This document shows, in pieces, positions 11,510 through 22,080 of a DNA stretch of 64,000 nucleotides. The notes under the pieces were generated by a model. It ran no database searches. It was given only the letters and a program-made list of their open reading frames with translations, and was not told where the DNA came from. The DNA is taken from contig JAKGHH010000003.1 of assembly GCA_022828595.1 (NCBI GenBank), positions 58,827,759 through 58,891,758 of the forward strand, read 5' to 3'. Position numbers and translations under genes: made by a program. Each line of letters begins with the position of its first letter. The stretch's first letter is position 1. This DNA is from Nelumbo lutea (taxonomy: Eukaryota > Streptophyta > Magnoliopsida > Proteales > Nelumbonaceae).

Positions 11510-11638
11510 GGCTATGCTTGGTTTGAAGGAAAAAGTAGGAAAAGGAAGAGAAAGATAGAAAAACTTATACAAGGCTTGAAAAGGTTTCCTTGCCTTTCCC
11601 TTTTTTTCCCTACCTTTTCCTTCAAACCAAACATAGCC
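11510..11638. mobile_element. Tourist-like MITE, 129 bp
   Basis: Ends GGCTATGCTTGGTTTGAAGG and CCTTCAAACCAAACATAGCC are inverted repeats with one mismatch, flanked by TAA at 11507-11509 and 11639-11641. Size, ends and 3-bp duplication are textbook for Tourist. The minus-strand open frame at 11375-11704 only reads through it. Confidence 0.85.
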
Positions 11639-11641
11639 TAA

Positions 11642-12024
11642 GGACGAGTATTCAGTTTGCTCAATTAAAAACCAAATTGAATAAATTGAAATTTTAAAAA
11701 CCAAACCAAAACTGCATTACAGAAAAGTCAAAATAACTGAACCAATATATTTTGTGCTATTTTCGGTTAAAATCAAATTTTAAAAATATATATACTATAT
11801 TATATGTATTATAACATGTAATATATAATATGAAATTGTCATCGACACTTTACTGGTAGAACTTTAGCCTTCAAAAAAATATATATTATATAATATATAA
11901 CAAAGTTTGGTTAATTCAGTTAAATAAATCAAACCAAAACCTAATGGAAGGATGGAATGATGCCGTATCAATGGAGTCTGGATCTCCTGCCCTCAAAAAC
12001 TTTGCTCACATTTATCTACATAAC
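11642..12024. other. AT-rich intergenic DNA, no gene seen
   Basis: Contains AACCAAAA/GGTTAATTCAGTT-type words like those of other plant MITEs in the window, but no clean ends. Confidence 0.4.
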
Positions 12025-12032
12025 ATTCCAGT

Positions 12033-12601
12033 TAGACTTGTTCATGGGCCGGGTGGCCGAACGGGTCAGCCCAGCCCGTCCCGACCCTCGGATGGGCTTG
12101 AACAAGTATATGGGCCCGTGGGCTTAACCTCGGGCCAAAAAGCCCAACCCACAATAAATTCGAGCCGGGCTCGGGATTTGCCAAAATAGCCCGACCCGAC
12201 CTATAATTAAACCTAAAAACCCTAATTGAATACCCCTATATTTTTCACCTCTTTCCCTTATTTTTCCAGCCAAACCCTTCTTCTCCACATCCTTTTTCCC
12301 TTCTTTATATTCGTTTTTAATGTAAATAAATTTTGAATTTATATTCTTTTTCTAATATAAATAAATTTTAATTTATATTGATTATTGAATAGGGAAAATT
12401 TCTAATTTTTTTATTAGGTCGGGCTTCGGGCTCGGGCTCAAGCTTCGGGCTTTTTATCAGGGCCGAGCTCGGGCCCAAGTTGTAGGCTCATTAGTCGGGC
12501 CGGGCTTGGGTTCGGGCCTAACATATTTCTATTAATGAAGAGTAAAAGCCCGGCCCGAGCCTAGCCCGAATCTGGCCCGGCCCGGCCCATGAACAGGTCT
12601 A
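12033..12601. mobile_element. hAT-type MITE family 1, copy 2
   Basis: The left end TAGACTTGTTCATGGGCC and the right end GGCCCATGAACAGGTCTA are near-perfect 18-bp inverted repeats. The flanks ATTCCAGT (12025-12032) and ATTGCAGC (12602-12609) match at six of eight positions, an aged duplication. The subterminal regions are dense in CGGGC on one side and GCCCG on the other, and the centre is AT-rich. Confidence 0.85.
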
Positions 12602-12770
12602 ATTGCAGCCACACATGCATCTCATCCTCTTACATAGTATTATGATGTTCCCAATTCACGGGGTAGTGTGTTGTGGGTAGACGTTGACAGCAGATGGAGA
12701 GCAGGAGAAAATTGCCATTCCTAATTTTATTCATATAGACCAATTTTTCAGAACTCCGGTTCACGTCAAA

Positions 12771-13041
12771 TGACGTGGCATATCATGATTGACCATGCAT
12801 CGTTGGGTTCCCGTGGAAGGTTCTGACACCCATGTGATAGAGCACAACGCCAACTCGTCAATCATGATGGATCATTGATCTACGGTAATGGGACCATTTT
12901 GTACACAGTACTCACTTTGGGTGTCTCTCTCTTTTTCTTTCTATGGTCCCGGCTCACATAGTAAACCGATCATGGCGTGCCACGTCATCATTTTATGTGG
13001 CCCCTGTAGATGACGTGGCCTATCATGATTGGCTTACTATG
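12771..13041. promoter_or_regulatory. hairpin region with three TGACGTGG boxes upstream of the cupin gene
   Basis: TGACGTGGC occurs at 12771 and 13011 and, inverted, at 12979-12987, 500-750 bp before the cupin start. TGACGTGG combines a TGA-type half-site with an ACGT core bound by plant bZIP factors. The second and third boxes sit in facing arms of an inverted repeat (12957-12990 and 13008-13041, about 34 bp per arm with a few mismatches, 17-base loop). Another 12-bp inverted pair, ATCATGATTGAC and GTCAATCATGAT, lies at 12782-12793 and 12857-12868. The whole could instead be a decayed MITE; regulation is inferred. Confidence 0.4.
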
Positions 13042-13360
13042 AATCTATGACGATCAATATGTAGAGGCTTTAAAAAGTGGGCCTAGACCCAGAGAAGTCG
13101 CAACGCCAAAGACAGAGCCCAAGCACACATCCCAAAGGTGTAGTCAAATCGTCAAAGAGAATGCCCATTCATCTGCTGCCAAGTGTCTGGTCAGTCGGAT
13201 AAATGTAGTCAACTCTTTGACTGCATGTTCACCGGTTTATATCAGATGTACCTGCCTGCCAATTAGTTATTACCGATCTCTCTCTCCCTTGTTCTGTATT
13301 ATTCATTTCTAGCTTCTCATGAAAAGATTCCTCCTTTTTCATTCTCATGAAAAGACCCCA

Positions 13361-13370
13361 TAAAATATAG
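13361..13370 (+). promoter_or_regulatory. possible TATA box of the cupin gene
   Basis: TAAAATATAG lies 151-160 bases before the ATG and is followed by a CT-rich leader (about 13440-13515), usual for a plant 5' UTR. The match to TATAAA is imperfect, so the transcription start is uncertain. Confidence 0.3.
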
Positions 13371-13520
13371 AAGCAGGGAAAAGAAAATATTAGAAAACCC
13401 CCAGAACACCCATCACCTCCTTGCATTCGTATCTTAGATCTCCTTCATCGTCTCCAACTCTCCGTTACATATTCCTTCACCTCTTCTTCTTTCTGGTCTT
13501 AATTTCTTCCTTCTTTCTTC

Positions 13521-14000
13521 ATGGCTGCAGAGTTAAATTCCGACTCCACTAACAATCTCAGTATCATCGTCGAACGGAATCCATCAGATTCACGCTTAGC
13601 TGAATTGGGTATCAAGTCATGGCCTAAGTAAGTCTTCTCCTTCTCCTCCTCCTCCTCCTTCTTCTTCTTCTTTTAAACAACGTAGATTTTCTATTTCCTG
13701 GTAGTGTTGTGTTTGGTTGTTCTCATGCCCTTCTTCTTCTTCTTCTTCTTCTTCTTCTTCTTCTTCTGGTGTAGATGGGGATGCCCACCAGGAAAGTTTG
13801 CACTGAAATTTGATGCAAGAGAGACCTGTTATTTACTGAAAGGAAAAGTGAGAGCATACACAAAAGGATCGTCCGAGTACGTGGAGTTTGGCACTGGAGA
13901 TCTTGTGATCATACCCAAGGGATTAAGTTGCACCTGGGACGTAACAGTTTCCGTTGATAAGCACTATCAATTTGATTCGTCCTCCTCTACTTCTACTTAG
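13521..14000 (+). CDS. RmlC-like cupin protein (DUF861/cupin_3), two exons
   Basis: Exons are 13521-13627 and 13775-14000; the 147-bp intron has GTAAGT at its start and GTAG at its end and splits one Lys codon after its second base. The joined product is 110 residues, the usual size for plant single-domain DUF861 cupins. The cupin core follows residue 36: WGCPPGKFALKFD, then ETCYLLKGKVRAY, then GTGDLVIIPKGLSCTWDV. These motifs (W-PPGKF, E-CYLLEG-like, GDLV-FP-G) identify the family, whose plant members are small beta-barrel proteins of largely unassigned function; I infer no reaction. The first ATG after the CT-rich leader is used; the 13704 ATG lies in the intron. There is no signal peptide. 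The tail is serine/threonine-rich. This is the only intact host gene recognised here. Confidence 0.9.
13628..13774 (+). other. cupin intron with TTC microsatellite
   Basis: The intron begins GTAAGTCTTC and ends TGGTGTAG. A (TTC)n run of about 13 units (13729-13766) forms an unusually long polypyrimidine tract against the acceptor, and a shorter CTC/TTC run lies just after the donor. Length changes here could alter splice efficiency. Confidence 0.85.
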
Positions 14001-15206
14001 TAATTTGACAATTTCCTCCATCCCCAGATCACACAGTCTAGTTCTCTTCCTCCCCTCAATTTCCTTCTTTATTTAATCTCAACTAGTTGTCTTGTTTGAG
14101 CTCATGTTAATATTCTATGAACTTACAAAGCTGGTAATGCTTTGGATGCCATAGTCAAAGAAAGGAAATACAAATAATCAGAAATTCAGAATCAGTCAAT
14201 GTTCATCGCATTCTTATTTAATTTCTTTTAATGAATTAATGAATGAGCTTTTAAATGTTCCCTTTGACCAGTTGGATAAGGATAGATTTTTATCCTACAG
14301 AAATTAAACCATCTCTTTTTTTAATATTTCTTTCACTGTTCTTGCCCACTTGGGTTTACTTTCCCAGTAATGGTGAAACCATGTGGGCCCTTCATATCAA
14401 CATGGATGGTCTAGATTGATTTGGTGGGTAGTTAGCATATGGGCCATGGTTAATGCATATGTTGCAGAGTGGGGAATATATCATTCCCAAATTTGTATCA
14501 GGGTCACTTTCCTTTTGGTAAAAGGATGTATTACTTATTTTGATGGAATTGTCCTGCTAGCCACAAGTTGTTCCCACACCCTACCCCACTGGACGCAACA
14601 TTAAAATATCTCCCTTTTCAGTCATTGGGACTTGGGAGATGTTCCCGTGGTGGTTGGGATGTGGGAACATTTGTACGTAGCAGATCCGGAGTGGAAATTT
14701 TTAAGGTTCAGGGTTTGTCCATTTGTGTTTGGTCGTCTGGATGCGCCTATGCCTGCTATTGGCCTGGTCACAAACAACTCTTTAATAATTAATTTCTTTG
14801 CATCCAAACAGAACTTCATGTTTCAATTTCATTTTTTAATTTATAATTTTAATTAAATATTACTCTTTTGTATGATCACCATTCTTTTTCAAGTTTGAGG
14901 AGGTTCATGAACTTAGCAAACATCATGTCTTTTAATTTTAACCACAACTAGTGGGAAGACAAATTAAGGACATGTCTGTTTGACAAGTAAATGTGTTTGT
15001 ATTGGTTTGCTGCAAGCAACATGAGTAGAAAATTTGCAACTACTAAGATGGTTTTTGGTACTCTGGTATTTCTTTACTTTGGAATTTAAGCATAATTAGC
15101 AATAAAGAAGGATCCAATGTGCTGACCAGCAGGGAGTTTAAGTATTCTAGCTGTTTTTTTTTTTTTTTTTTTAGTTTAAATTATTTAAACCACTACTGTA
15201 TTTTCT
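14001..15206. other. 3' flank of the cupin gene, no further gene seen
   Basis: AT-rich DNA that must hold the cupin 3' UTR and polyadenylation site; AATAAA-like words are too common to pick one. Open frames at 14383-14856 overlap on both strands without recognisable domains. A T-run lies at about 15156-15172. Confidence 0.45.
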
Positions 15207-15625
15207 GATAAATGCTTTAAACCTCCCCCTGTAATTTGACCTCTCCTAATTCTTCCCTCAACATTTTTGAGAAATTATACAAACAGTTCCATTAGCTGGA
15301 CAATTAAGAAGCCAATTGAAATGATGATGTCATGCTTTGAAGTGTCTTTTGGCTGAAATACCCCCATCCAAAGTCCAAACAGGCTCTTTTAGAATTATTA
15401 ATTTGTTACATTAAAAAACATGACATCATCACTTCTAATTAAGTTCTTAGAATTAAAAGTACAAGGATGTGATGTCATGTGAGTTAGGAACTTGGGATCT
15501 TCTGCCGGGTGATCCAGACTCCCCTATACGGGGATGTGATGTCATGTGAGTAAGTGTGGGCATAGCTCTTGTGGGTAGGAAATTCAAGCTCGTAAAATGC
15601 ACGGGAGGTTTAAACAATTTATCTT
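15207..15625. mobile_element. probable MITE remnant with a duplicated 20-mer
   Basis: TTTAAACCTCCCCCTGTAATTTG near the left and GCACGGGAGGTTTAAA near the right are imperfect inverted repeats of a kind common in plant MITEs. GGATGTGATGTCATGTGAGT occurs twice exactly (15465-15484 and 15532-15551), 67 bp apart, indicating a local duplication or a small insertion between its copies. Target duplication was not resolved. Confidence 0.4.
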
Positions 15626-18600
15626 GAATATATATATATAAAGCAAGACGGTCCACATCATTATGCCTCTCCTTGTTCCATTACTCCCACCCTTCATTCT
15701 CTTTGACTCTTTCTCTTCTTCCCTTTCCATCACTCCCATTAAGCCATGTCACCATTCCCAACCCAACTATCTAATAATATTCTAAAAATCTCTGTCCTAA
15801 AGTATCTCCTCTAAGCCATTAGGAACAGTTAACCCACTCCCCAATCAATTTCTAAAATAATATTGTAAATAACTAATTTCACTTATATCAATTAATAATT
15901 ATAGAAAATGCCTTTCAAAAAAATAGAATTTATTAGTAATAATTTTACGATAATAGTGTCCATTCATTATATATACTAAAACTAATAATTATTTTATTTT
16001 CAGTAATTATTTATTCACTTTTAGATAAATATGTTTTCAATAATTATTTATTGGAGATTAAACAACTATTATTTAACTTTTGAAATTTAATTTTTCGTAT
16101 TTATTGTATTTTTGTTATAAATTTATTTTTGGTAATTATGTATTTTTATAATTTATTGATTAATATTTTTTAGAGACTAAACTATTATTTGAGATTACAT
16201 TATTTATTCACTAATTTAATATGTTTTCAGTATTTATTATATTTTTGTAATTATTGTATTTTTATTATAAATTTATTTTCAACAATTGTGTATTTTTGCT
16301 ATAAAATTTTAATAATTATAGGAGATTAAAGTATTGCTATTTATTTGAGATTAGACTATTAATTTAGCTGACATTAGGAGTGTTCAAGTTCAAGGATTGG
16401 TTTGATTCGGTTGTAGGTTGTTCCGCCAATCAAATTGATCACCTGGTTAGGTCAGGAGTTTGTCACCCGAAACAATTGACCATTAGTAAAAACCTACCAA
16501 TTCAAGTTGTATTAGTTTGAGTCTGTTTTCGGTTTGGTTTGTTTGTTCAAAAAGATTTAAACTTAAAAATTAAATTTAAACTTAATAAATTAAATTTAAA
16601 CTCAATAAATTATAGTAGTATTATTAAAAAATTAAATTTATGATATAAAATATTTTAGACTAAAAAATATGGGAATTTCTACTTTTTTGTATTAAAAATT
16701 TATATTTAAAATATTAAATATTAATATATATGTATGGTTGGATCAATTAAGTTTTGGCCAACTTACTAATGTCCAAATCAAAACTAACGTAAATTGGTCG
16801 AGTTAGAAATTTGCTTAACCAAAACCAATCGGAAATACTAGAAAACCAATCAACTTTGGTCGAATTCGATCAAATTGGTTATTAAAAAGTTAAAATATAA
16901 AACAATTATACACTCCTACGTATTTCTATTGTTTAACTTTCACTTAACAAAGCTCGTGTATCGCATGGGTTGTATCAATCAGAATTCACACTTTCCCACC
17001 CCCCTAAAATCTCTTTCATGTTCTCAAGTCTCCAATCCAAGCAAGTATGATAAAGGATGGCTCTTTTTTGGTTTTATTTTTCAAAGTTCTAGAGAATAAA
17101 TTTAAACGTGTGCCACTTCCCAAATTTTAAGCGTGAATCTCTCCATCTAAATTATATCATACCACATCCCTACAATCCCTCCCCTATCTATTGCTTATTT
17201 TTCTCTCCCATATTTAATTGTTGTGTTAAATTGTTAAAAAACATTCATTAGAATTTTTATCAATCACGACACTTGGCAGATAACAATATAAACTATAATT
17301 TTATGGATTATTCAATGTATTAACTTAAATAGTATTTTACAATGTAAATAAAAGATTATTTAAATGTTATTCAAATAATAAAAATTAAAATTAACAAATA
17401 AAATATTATTTAAATATTTTAAATAACAAAATATTTTATAGTGCAAAATAACTTAAAAAGAAATAAAATTTAAATATTTTGCGTATTATTTGAATATTTA
17501 AATAATGAAATATTTAACATAACTAAATAAAGAAATTATGTAATAAACTTAAAAATTTTATTAAAAGTAGAAAATAATTATAATAGATTTCATAAAATTT
17601 GAATTAATAATAATTTTATAGTTTACAAAATTATGTAAAAATAGTATAAATTCTAATTTTATCTATTATAGTATAAATAATTAAATATTATAGTAAATAT
17701 CTAATTTTAAATACTTTCAATATAAAAATATATATTTTTCAAAAGCAAAAAGTAGATTAAATAACAAAATTGTGTTATAACTTTAAAAATTATCAAAAAC
17801 ATAAAAATAATTATAAAATATCAAGTAATATTTGATAATGAGAGTATACATATTAATAATTTAAAAAATAACTAATTTTAAATGTTTTAAATATCAAAAA
17901 ATTTAATATAAAATCATATATTAAACATTATTTAAAAACAAAAAATATATTAAACAACAAAGTCATGTAATAACTTTACAAAACTTATAAAAAATGCAAC
18001 ATTAATTATAATAGATTTAATAATATTCGATAATAAGAATATATAATGTAAATAATTGAAAATATAAATAAATAAATTAGAGGCATTGAAGCTTTTTTAT
18101 TAGTTATTTATTATAAGGAAAATCTATGATGCGGGAAAGACAAGGAATGGGAAGAGTTTTGACCAATCAAAACCCATCCATGAATTTTGATAAATAAACC
18201 TTGATTGGCTACCATGTTTAAGATACCGGTTGATTGGTCAAAAATTTTTTAGACATTATATCTTTCCAATATCATAGTCAAGCCCTTTATTATATTTTCA
18301 GTAATTGTGTATTCTTGCTATAAGTTTTCAATAATTATTGGGCATTAAACTATTGTTATTTGTTAGAGATTAAATTTTTAATTTAGCTGAAATTACGATT
18401 GTTCACTAGGCGGTTCAATTCAGTTCCGATAACATAGTTTAACCCTATTATATTTTCGTTATAAATATATTTTCAGTAATTGTGTATTTTTGCTATAAAC
18501 TTTCAATAATTATTGGAGTTTAACTATTGTTCTATGCTAGAGACTAAACTATTAATTTAGCTAAAATTAGGAGTGTTCACTAGGCAGTTCAATTTGGTTG

Positions 18601-18703
18601 CAGATTGTTTAGCCAGTCAAATTGATTTGGTCAGGTTTGGAGAGTTGGTCACTCGAAACTAACTGACTATTAGTGAAAACCAACCAACTCGAGTTGTATT
18701 AAT
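15626..18703. repeat. AT-rich dispersed and locally duplicated repeats
   Basis: No gene. A unit containing TTATTATATTTTCAGTAATTGTG, ATTAATTTAGCTGA-ATTA and AGTGTTCACTAGG recurs at about 16200-16400, 18290-18410 and 18450-18590. A Helitron-like TCGTGTATCGCATGGG occurs near 16950. About 18115-18260 (AAAATCTATGAT onward) has a diverged relative at 43395-43490. The rest (17100-18100) is very AT-rich with nothing definable. Confidence 0.5.
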
Positions 18704-18936
18704 CAATGTTTTAAAAACCAATCTGGAGACCGACCCAGTTTTGCATTTGGATCATGGCCATTGAATCAATCGTCCAGGTTCAATGGGTTAGACTGTTCCA
18801 TGTCAACACTCAATATATTTAAATTTCACTTAACAAAGTCCGTGCATCACATGGGTCCCCACTGGATCCGGAACCAAGGCCAAGTGACGGTTTGAATGGT
18901 TCAACCGATCGGGTCAATGGCGGGTTGAAAACATTG
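18704..18936. mobile_element. hAT-like MITE, CAATGTTTT ends
   Basis: The flanks GTATTAAT (18696-18703) and GTATCAAT (18937-18944) are an 8-bp duplication with one mismatch. The left end CAATGTTTTAAAAACC pairs with the right end, which read inward is CAATGTTTTCAACCCG. It contains an apparent second insert, CCGTGCATCACATGGG..ACTGG near 18840-18865, resembling a Helitron 3' end. Confidence 0.65.
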
Positions 18937-19215
18937 GTATCAATTTGGGTCATTTTTCAGTTTGGTTGGTTAGCTCAAAAGATTTAAAGTTAAAAAATTA
19001 AATTTAGAAATAATTTAATTTAAAATAATGATATCATTAAAAGAATATATTTAAAAATGTAAACTTACAATATGAAATATTTTAGACTAAGAAATATGGG
19101 AATTTTCTCACTTTATTGTATTAAAAAATTATATTTGAAATATAAAATATATATATATATATATATTAATATGATTGGGTCGGTTCAATTTTAGTTAGTT
19201 TACAAATGGCCAAAC

Positions 19216-20129
19216 TGATGGAGGGTGATTTGGCCCGACCTCGTAGCACAGGGACATGTGTGCATAACATGGCTCAATGAACAACTCAGCCTAACAACAC
19301 AACCGTAATTCGGCGGGAAGGACCATCGAGTCCAATGTTGGCCACTCGGTGGGTTAAGCGACTCGCCGGGGACTAGCGCTCGGCCAACCTTGACTCCCAC
19401 CAAGTGTGGGAGATCCCGAACTCCTCCCAGGGCTTGAGCTCCCTTTGAGACCCAAGCTCCTCCTAAGGGGCCCCGAGCTCTCCCTTCATAAGAAGAGAGC
19501 ACCCCGATTTTTGGCTAAGTGTCCCAAGGGAGGAACACCTCGGGGTAGCACCGTCGAGACTTCTGTTCGAACTTGCTTAAGGCCCACCTATAGTGTGGGC
19601 ACCTCGGGGTACCTCGGCACCTCAGTGCAAGAAAAACCTACCCCAGGTGGTCCGGCATACAATAGATCGACAGGCTACAGGGAGATCTGCCTGACATCCG
19701 TACCTACCAGATTCGGTGGCAGGGCTTGGATCCCTTAACATGCGACGTTTTGCTCGCCAAGCGGCATTCTGCTTGTCGTCTTTGAAAAGCATGACATGCC
19801 CGTCGAGTCCGTACCTTGCAATAGCAACCTGCACCTATTGCACCCGCCCTGGCAGTAGGGCAGTGGCGGTTATGCTAGATATGACCGAGCTCTGATATAA
19901 AAGAACCCCAACCCTCAGGAAGCAAAGGTGTTGAAGCTTGCACTTTCGGCACTCTTAACTCTCTGTATCTTCTTTGAGTTTTCCTCAGAGTTCTAACATA
20001 GCCATCGGAGTGTTCCTTCTGGGAGATCTCCCTAGGAACCCTTCACCTTCTTCTTCCTCTTAGGTGTCGTCCGTCACAGCTAGGAGCCAACTCTCAACCA
20101 GCTAGGAGGGCCCAGATTGTGTGGCATCA
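19216..20129 (+). repeat. 5' LTR of element A
   Basis: Starts TGATGGAGGGTGATTTGG and ends GTGGCATCA. TATAAAAG at 19896-19903 is the likely U3 TATA box for the gag-pol RNA. The second copy is at 29977-30891. The primer-binding site begins at 20132. Confidence 0.9.
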
Positions 20130-20131
20130 TT

Positions 20132-20149
20132 TGGCGCCATCTGTGGGAA
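20132..20149 (+). other. primer-binding site of element A
   Basis: TGGCGCCATCTGTGGGAA, two bases after the LTR. TGGCGCC-type sites complementary to a tRNA 3' end are standard for plant Ty3/gypsy elements; the exact tRNA was not determined. The equivalent sites in B, C and D differ by a few bases. Confidence 0.8.
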
Positions 20150-20177
20150 GGCTTCAAAAGGCCTTCCTCAAACTTCT

Positions 20178-21876
20178 ATGAAACTTACCTCAAAGAAATC
20201 ATCATCATCACAGCTTCCTCCAGCAACTCCAGACGCTAGAACACCCCAGAGGAACAACTCCAGCTACCCACCATCTGCATCGGGCAGTTCACCATCCCCC
20301 TCTCCATGGACGAGGTACCTAGTCTGAATGTGCCCCTGACGGTGGCACCCGTGACCGTTCCATTACCCTCTACCATTGGAACAACCTTCACTGACCTCAC
20401 CATCCTCCCTCCGGTGGCCAACCAAGGTTAGTTCGGAGACCTGATGCAGTGCATGTGAGCCATGCAGGCCCAAATGCAACAGTTCCATCAACTTCAGTTC
20501 CACTAGCAGCAAGTGCTGCACCAAGTGTCCCAGTATCAGTATCAGTAGCAATTTCCTTCACTCCCTCCCCGACACCCGGCTACGCAGCCAACTAAGCCTC
20601 ACCGCCGCAATGAACTCCCTTCCCGCCGAGGGGAGACCTCGACATCATCTCACGGAAGGAAGGAAAGATGCCCTACCCCTGCCTCGCGGCCTGTAGTCAG
20701 GTTGGGGGCTTCCTAGACAATTAGGCTGACGTCACCTCAGCGTTCGCAGTTCGAACCATGCTAGTAGAGAACCGGTTTGAAGTGCTAGCCGACGACCTAG
20801 AACAAGGTCCCTCTGTTCACAACTACTAACAATCGTCCCTGATCCCTGGGCCCATCGAGCTCAGTAACATCGAGGCCAGCAGCACCAACGCTAATCCGAC
20901 CAAGAAGTAGCGAAGACATCGTCGAGCTCGCCGAACTGCCGCCACCCACAGCCTACCGGAGCTCAGAGGCAAAGTAGAAATAAGTTCGAAAGAGGTAAAA
21001 GCTGCACCACTTCTTTCAGTCCCCTCCCCTTTGTCCCTGGAGCTCCTCGCTATCCCCATTACAAGGGACTTCAAGCTCCCCCCTCTGGACAAGTACGATG
21101 GGTCCTTTAATCCCAATGACCATGTCGACACCTTCCAGTCCCATATGCATCTGGCCAGGGCGAGTGAGTCTTGCATGTGCGTTGCCTTCTCCACTACTTT
21201 CAAGGGTGTAGCCCGCACCTGGTACCGAAACCTTGGGCCAAGCTCAATCAGGAGCTGGGCGCAGTTCGTGCAGGTCTTCACCTCCCACTTCATCACTAGT
21301 AAGAGGTGCCCAAGGACCCAAGAAAGCCTCCTCAACATAGTCTAGAGGGAAGGAGAGTCCATTCGGAACTACATCAAGTAATTTAATGACGCTTGCCTGC
21401 AGATACCCGACCTAGACCCTGCAGTTCGGCTCACTACGGCCAAGCGGGGCATTACCCACAAGGAGTTCAGATGGCATGTGGGGGTCAACCAACCCAAGAA
21501 CGTGACCGAGTTCCTCGAACTGGTAGATCGGTTCATAGGGGCAGAAGAGGAGATCAACCAGAAGGGCGAGTAGGCCCTTGAAAAAAGAAAAAGGGAACCA
21601 GAGCCCCCAACCCCAAGTGACAGCAAGAAGAAGAGGGACCTAGCTCGGGGGGCAAAGCCAATGAAGCCTTTCCAAACTCCGGCAGCAAAAAGGGATTATA
21701 CGCCCCTCAACACAAAGCGGGCCGAGATCCTCATGGCAATCAAGGACGCCCCATATATGAAGTGGCCACCTCGGCTTAAGGTCAATCCCAATGTTAGGAA
21801 TAAAAGCTTGTATTGTAGTTTCCATAGAGATCACGTTCATAGTACCAAAAATGGTAAGAATCTCACGACGAGATAG
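20178..21876 (+). pseudogene. gag of element A (degraded)
   Basis: The N-terminal part reads CIGQFTIPL and then Q/H/Y-rich sequence, interrupted by several stops. The conserved capsid-like block (21031-21345) has FKLPPLDKYDGSFNPNDHV, ARTWYRNL and FVQVFTSHFITSKRCP. A nucleocapsid-like segment follows with YCSFHRDH; the last Cys of its C-x2-H-x4-H-x4-C-like pattern is absent in A. Most stops fit C-to-T change of Gln or Arg codons, including TAG at 21343-21345 at a codon that is CAA or CAG in D and B. The gene would supply the particle protein; this copy cannot. Confidence 0.85.
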
Positions 21877-21918
21877 AAGAACTTATCCGTCACGGATATC
21901 TGAGAAATTTTGTACAAC

Positions 21919-21920
<2 letters not shown>

Positions 21921-21992
<72 letters not shown>
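21921..21992 (+). repeat. (AAT)24 microsatellite in the gag-pro coding frame
   Basis: Twenty-four AAT units lie in the frame of the flanking coding sequence, giving a poly-Asn run where element C has only four to five Asn codons. It is an expansion of a short Asn stretch between the gag knuckle and the protease. Confidence 0.95.
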
Positions 21993-21996
<4 letters not shown>

Positions 21997-22080
21997 CAGG
22001 TAGGCATGGGGAGCTGAGTAAAGAAGCTCCTGAGTCCAGCAGACAAGCAGAACATCCGCAGAGGCAACCTCTCGACGAGA

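Noticed and set aside
13704..14000. 98-codon frame starting at 13704
   Set aside because: Its start lies in the cupin intron and encodes a poly-Phe run from the TTC repeat; the spliced two-exon model matches the family length.
19200..19834. Open frames within the 5' LTR of A (and the matching ones at 29753-30714)
   Set aside because: They lie in LTR regulatory sequence, occur on both strands and are not conserved as protein between the two LTRs.
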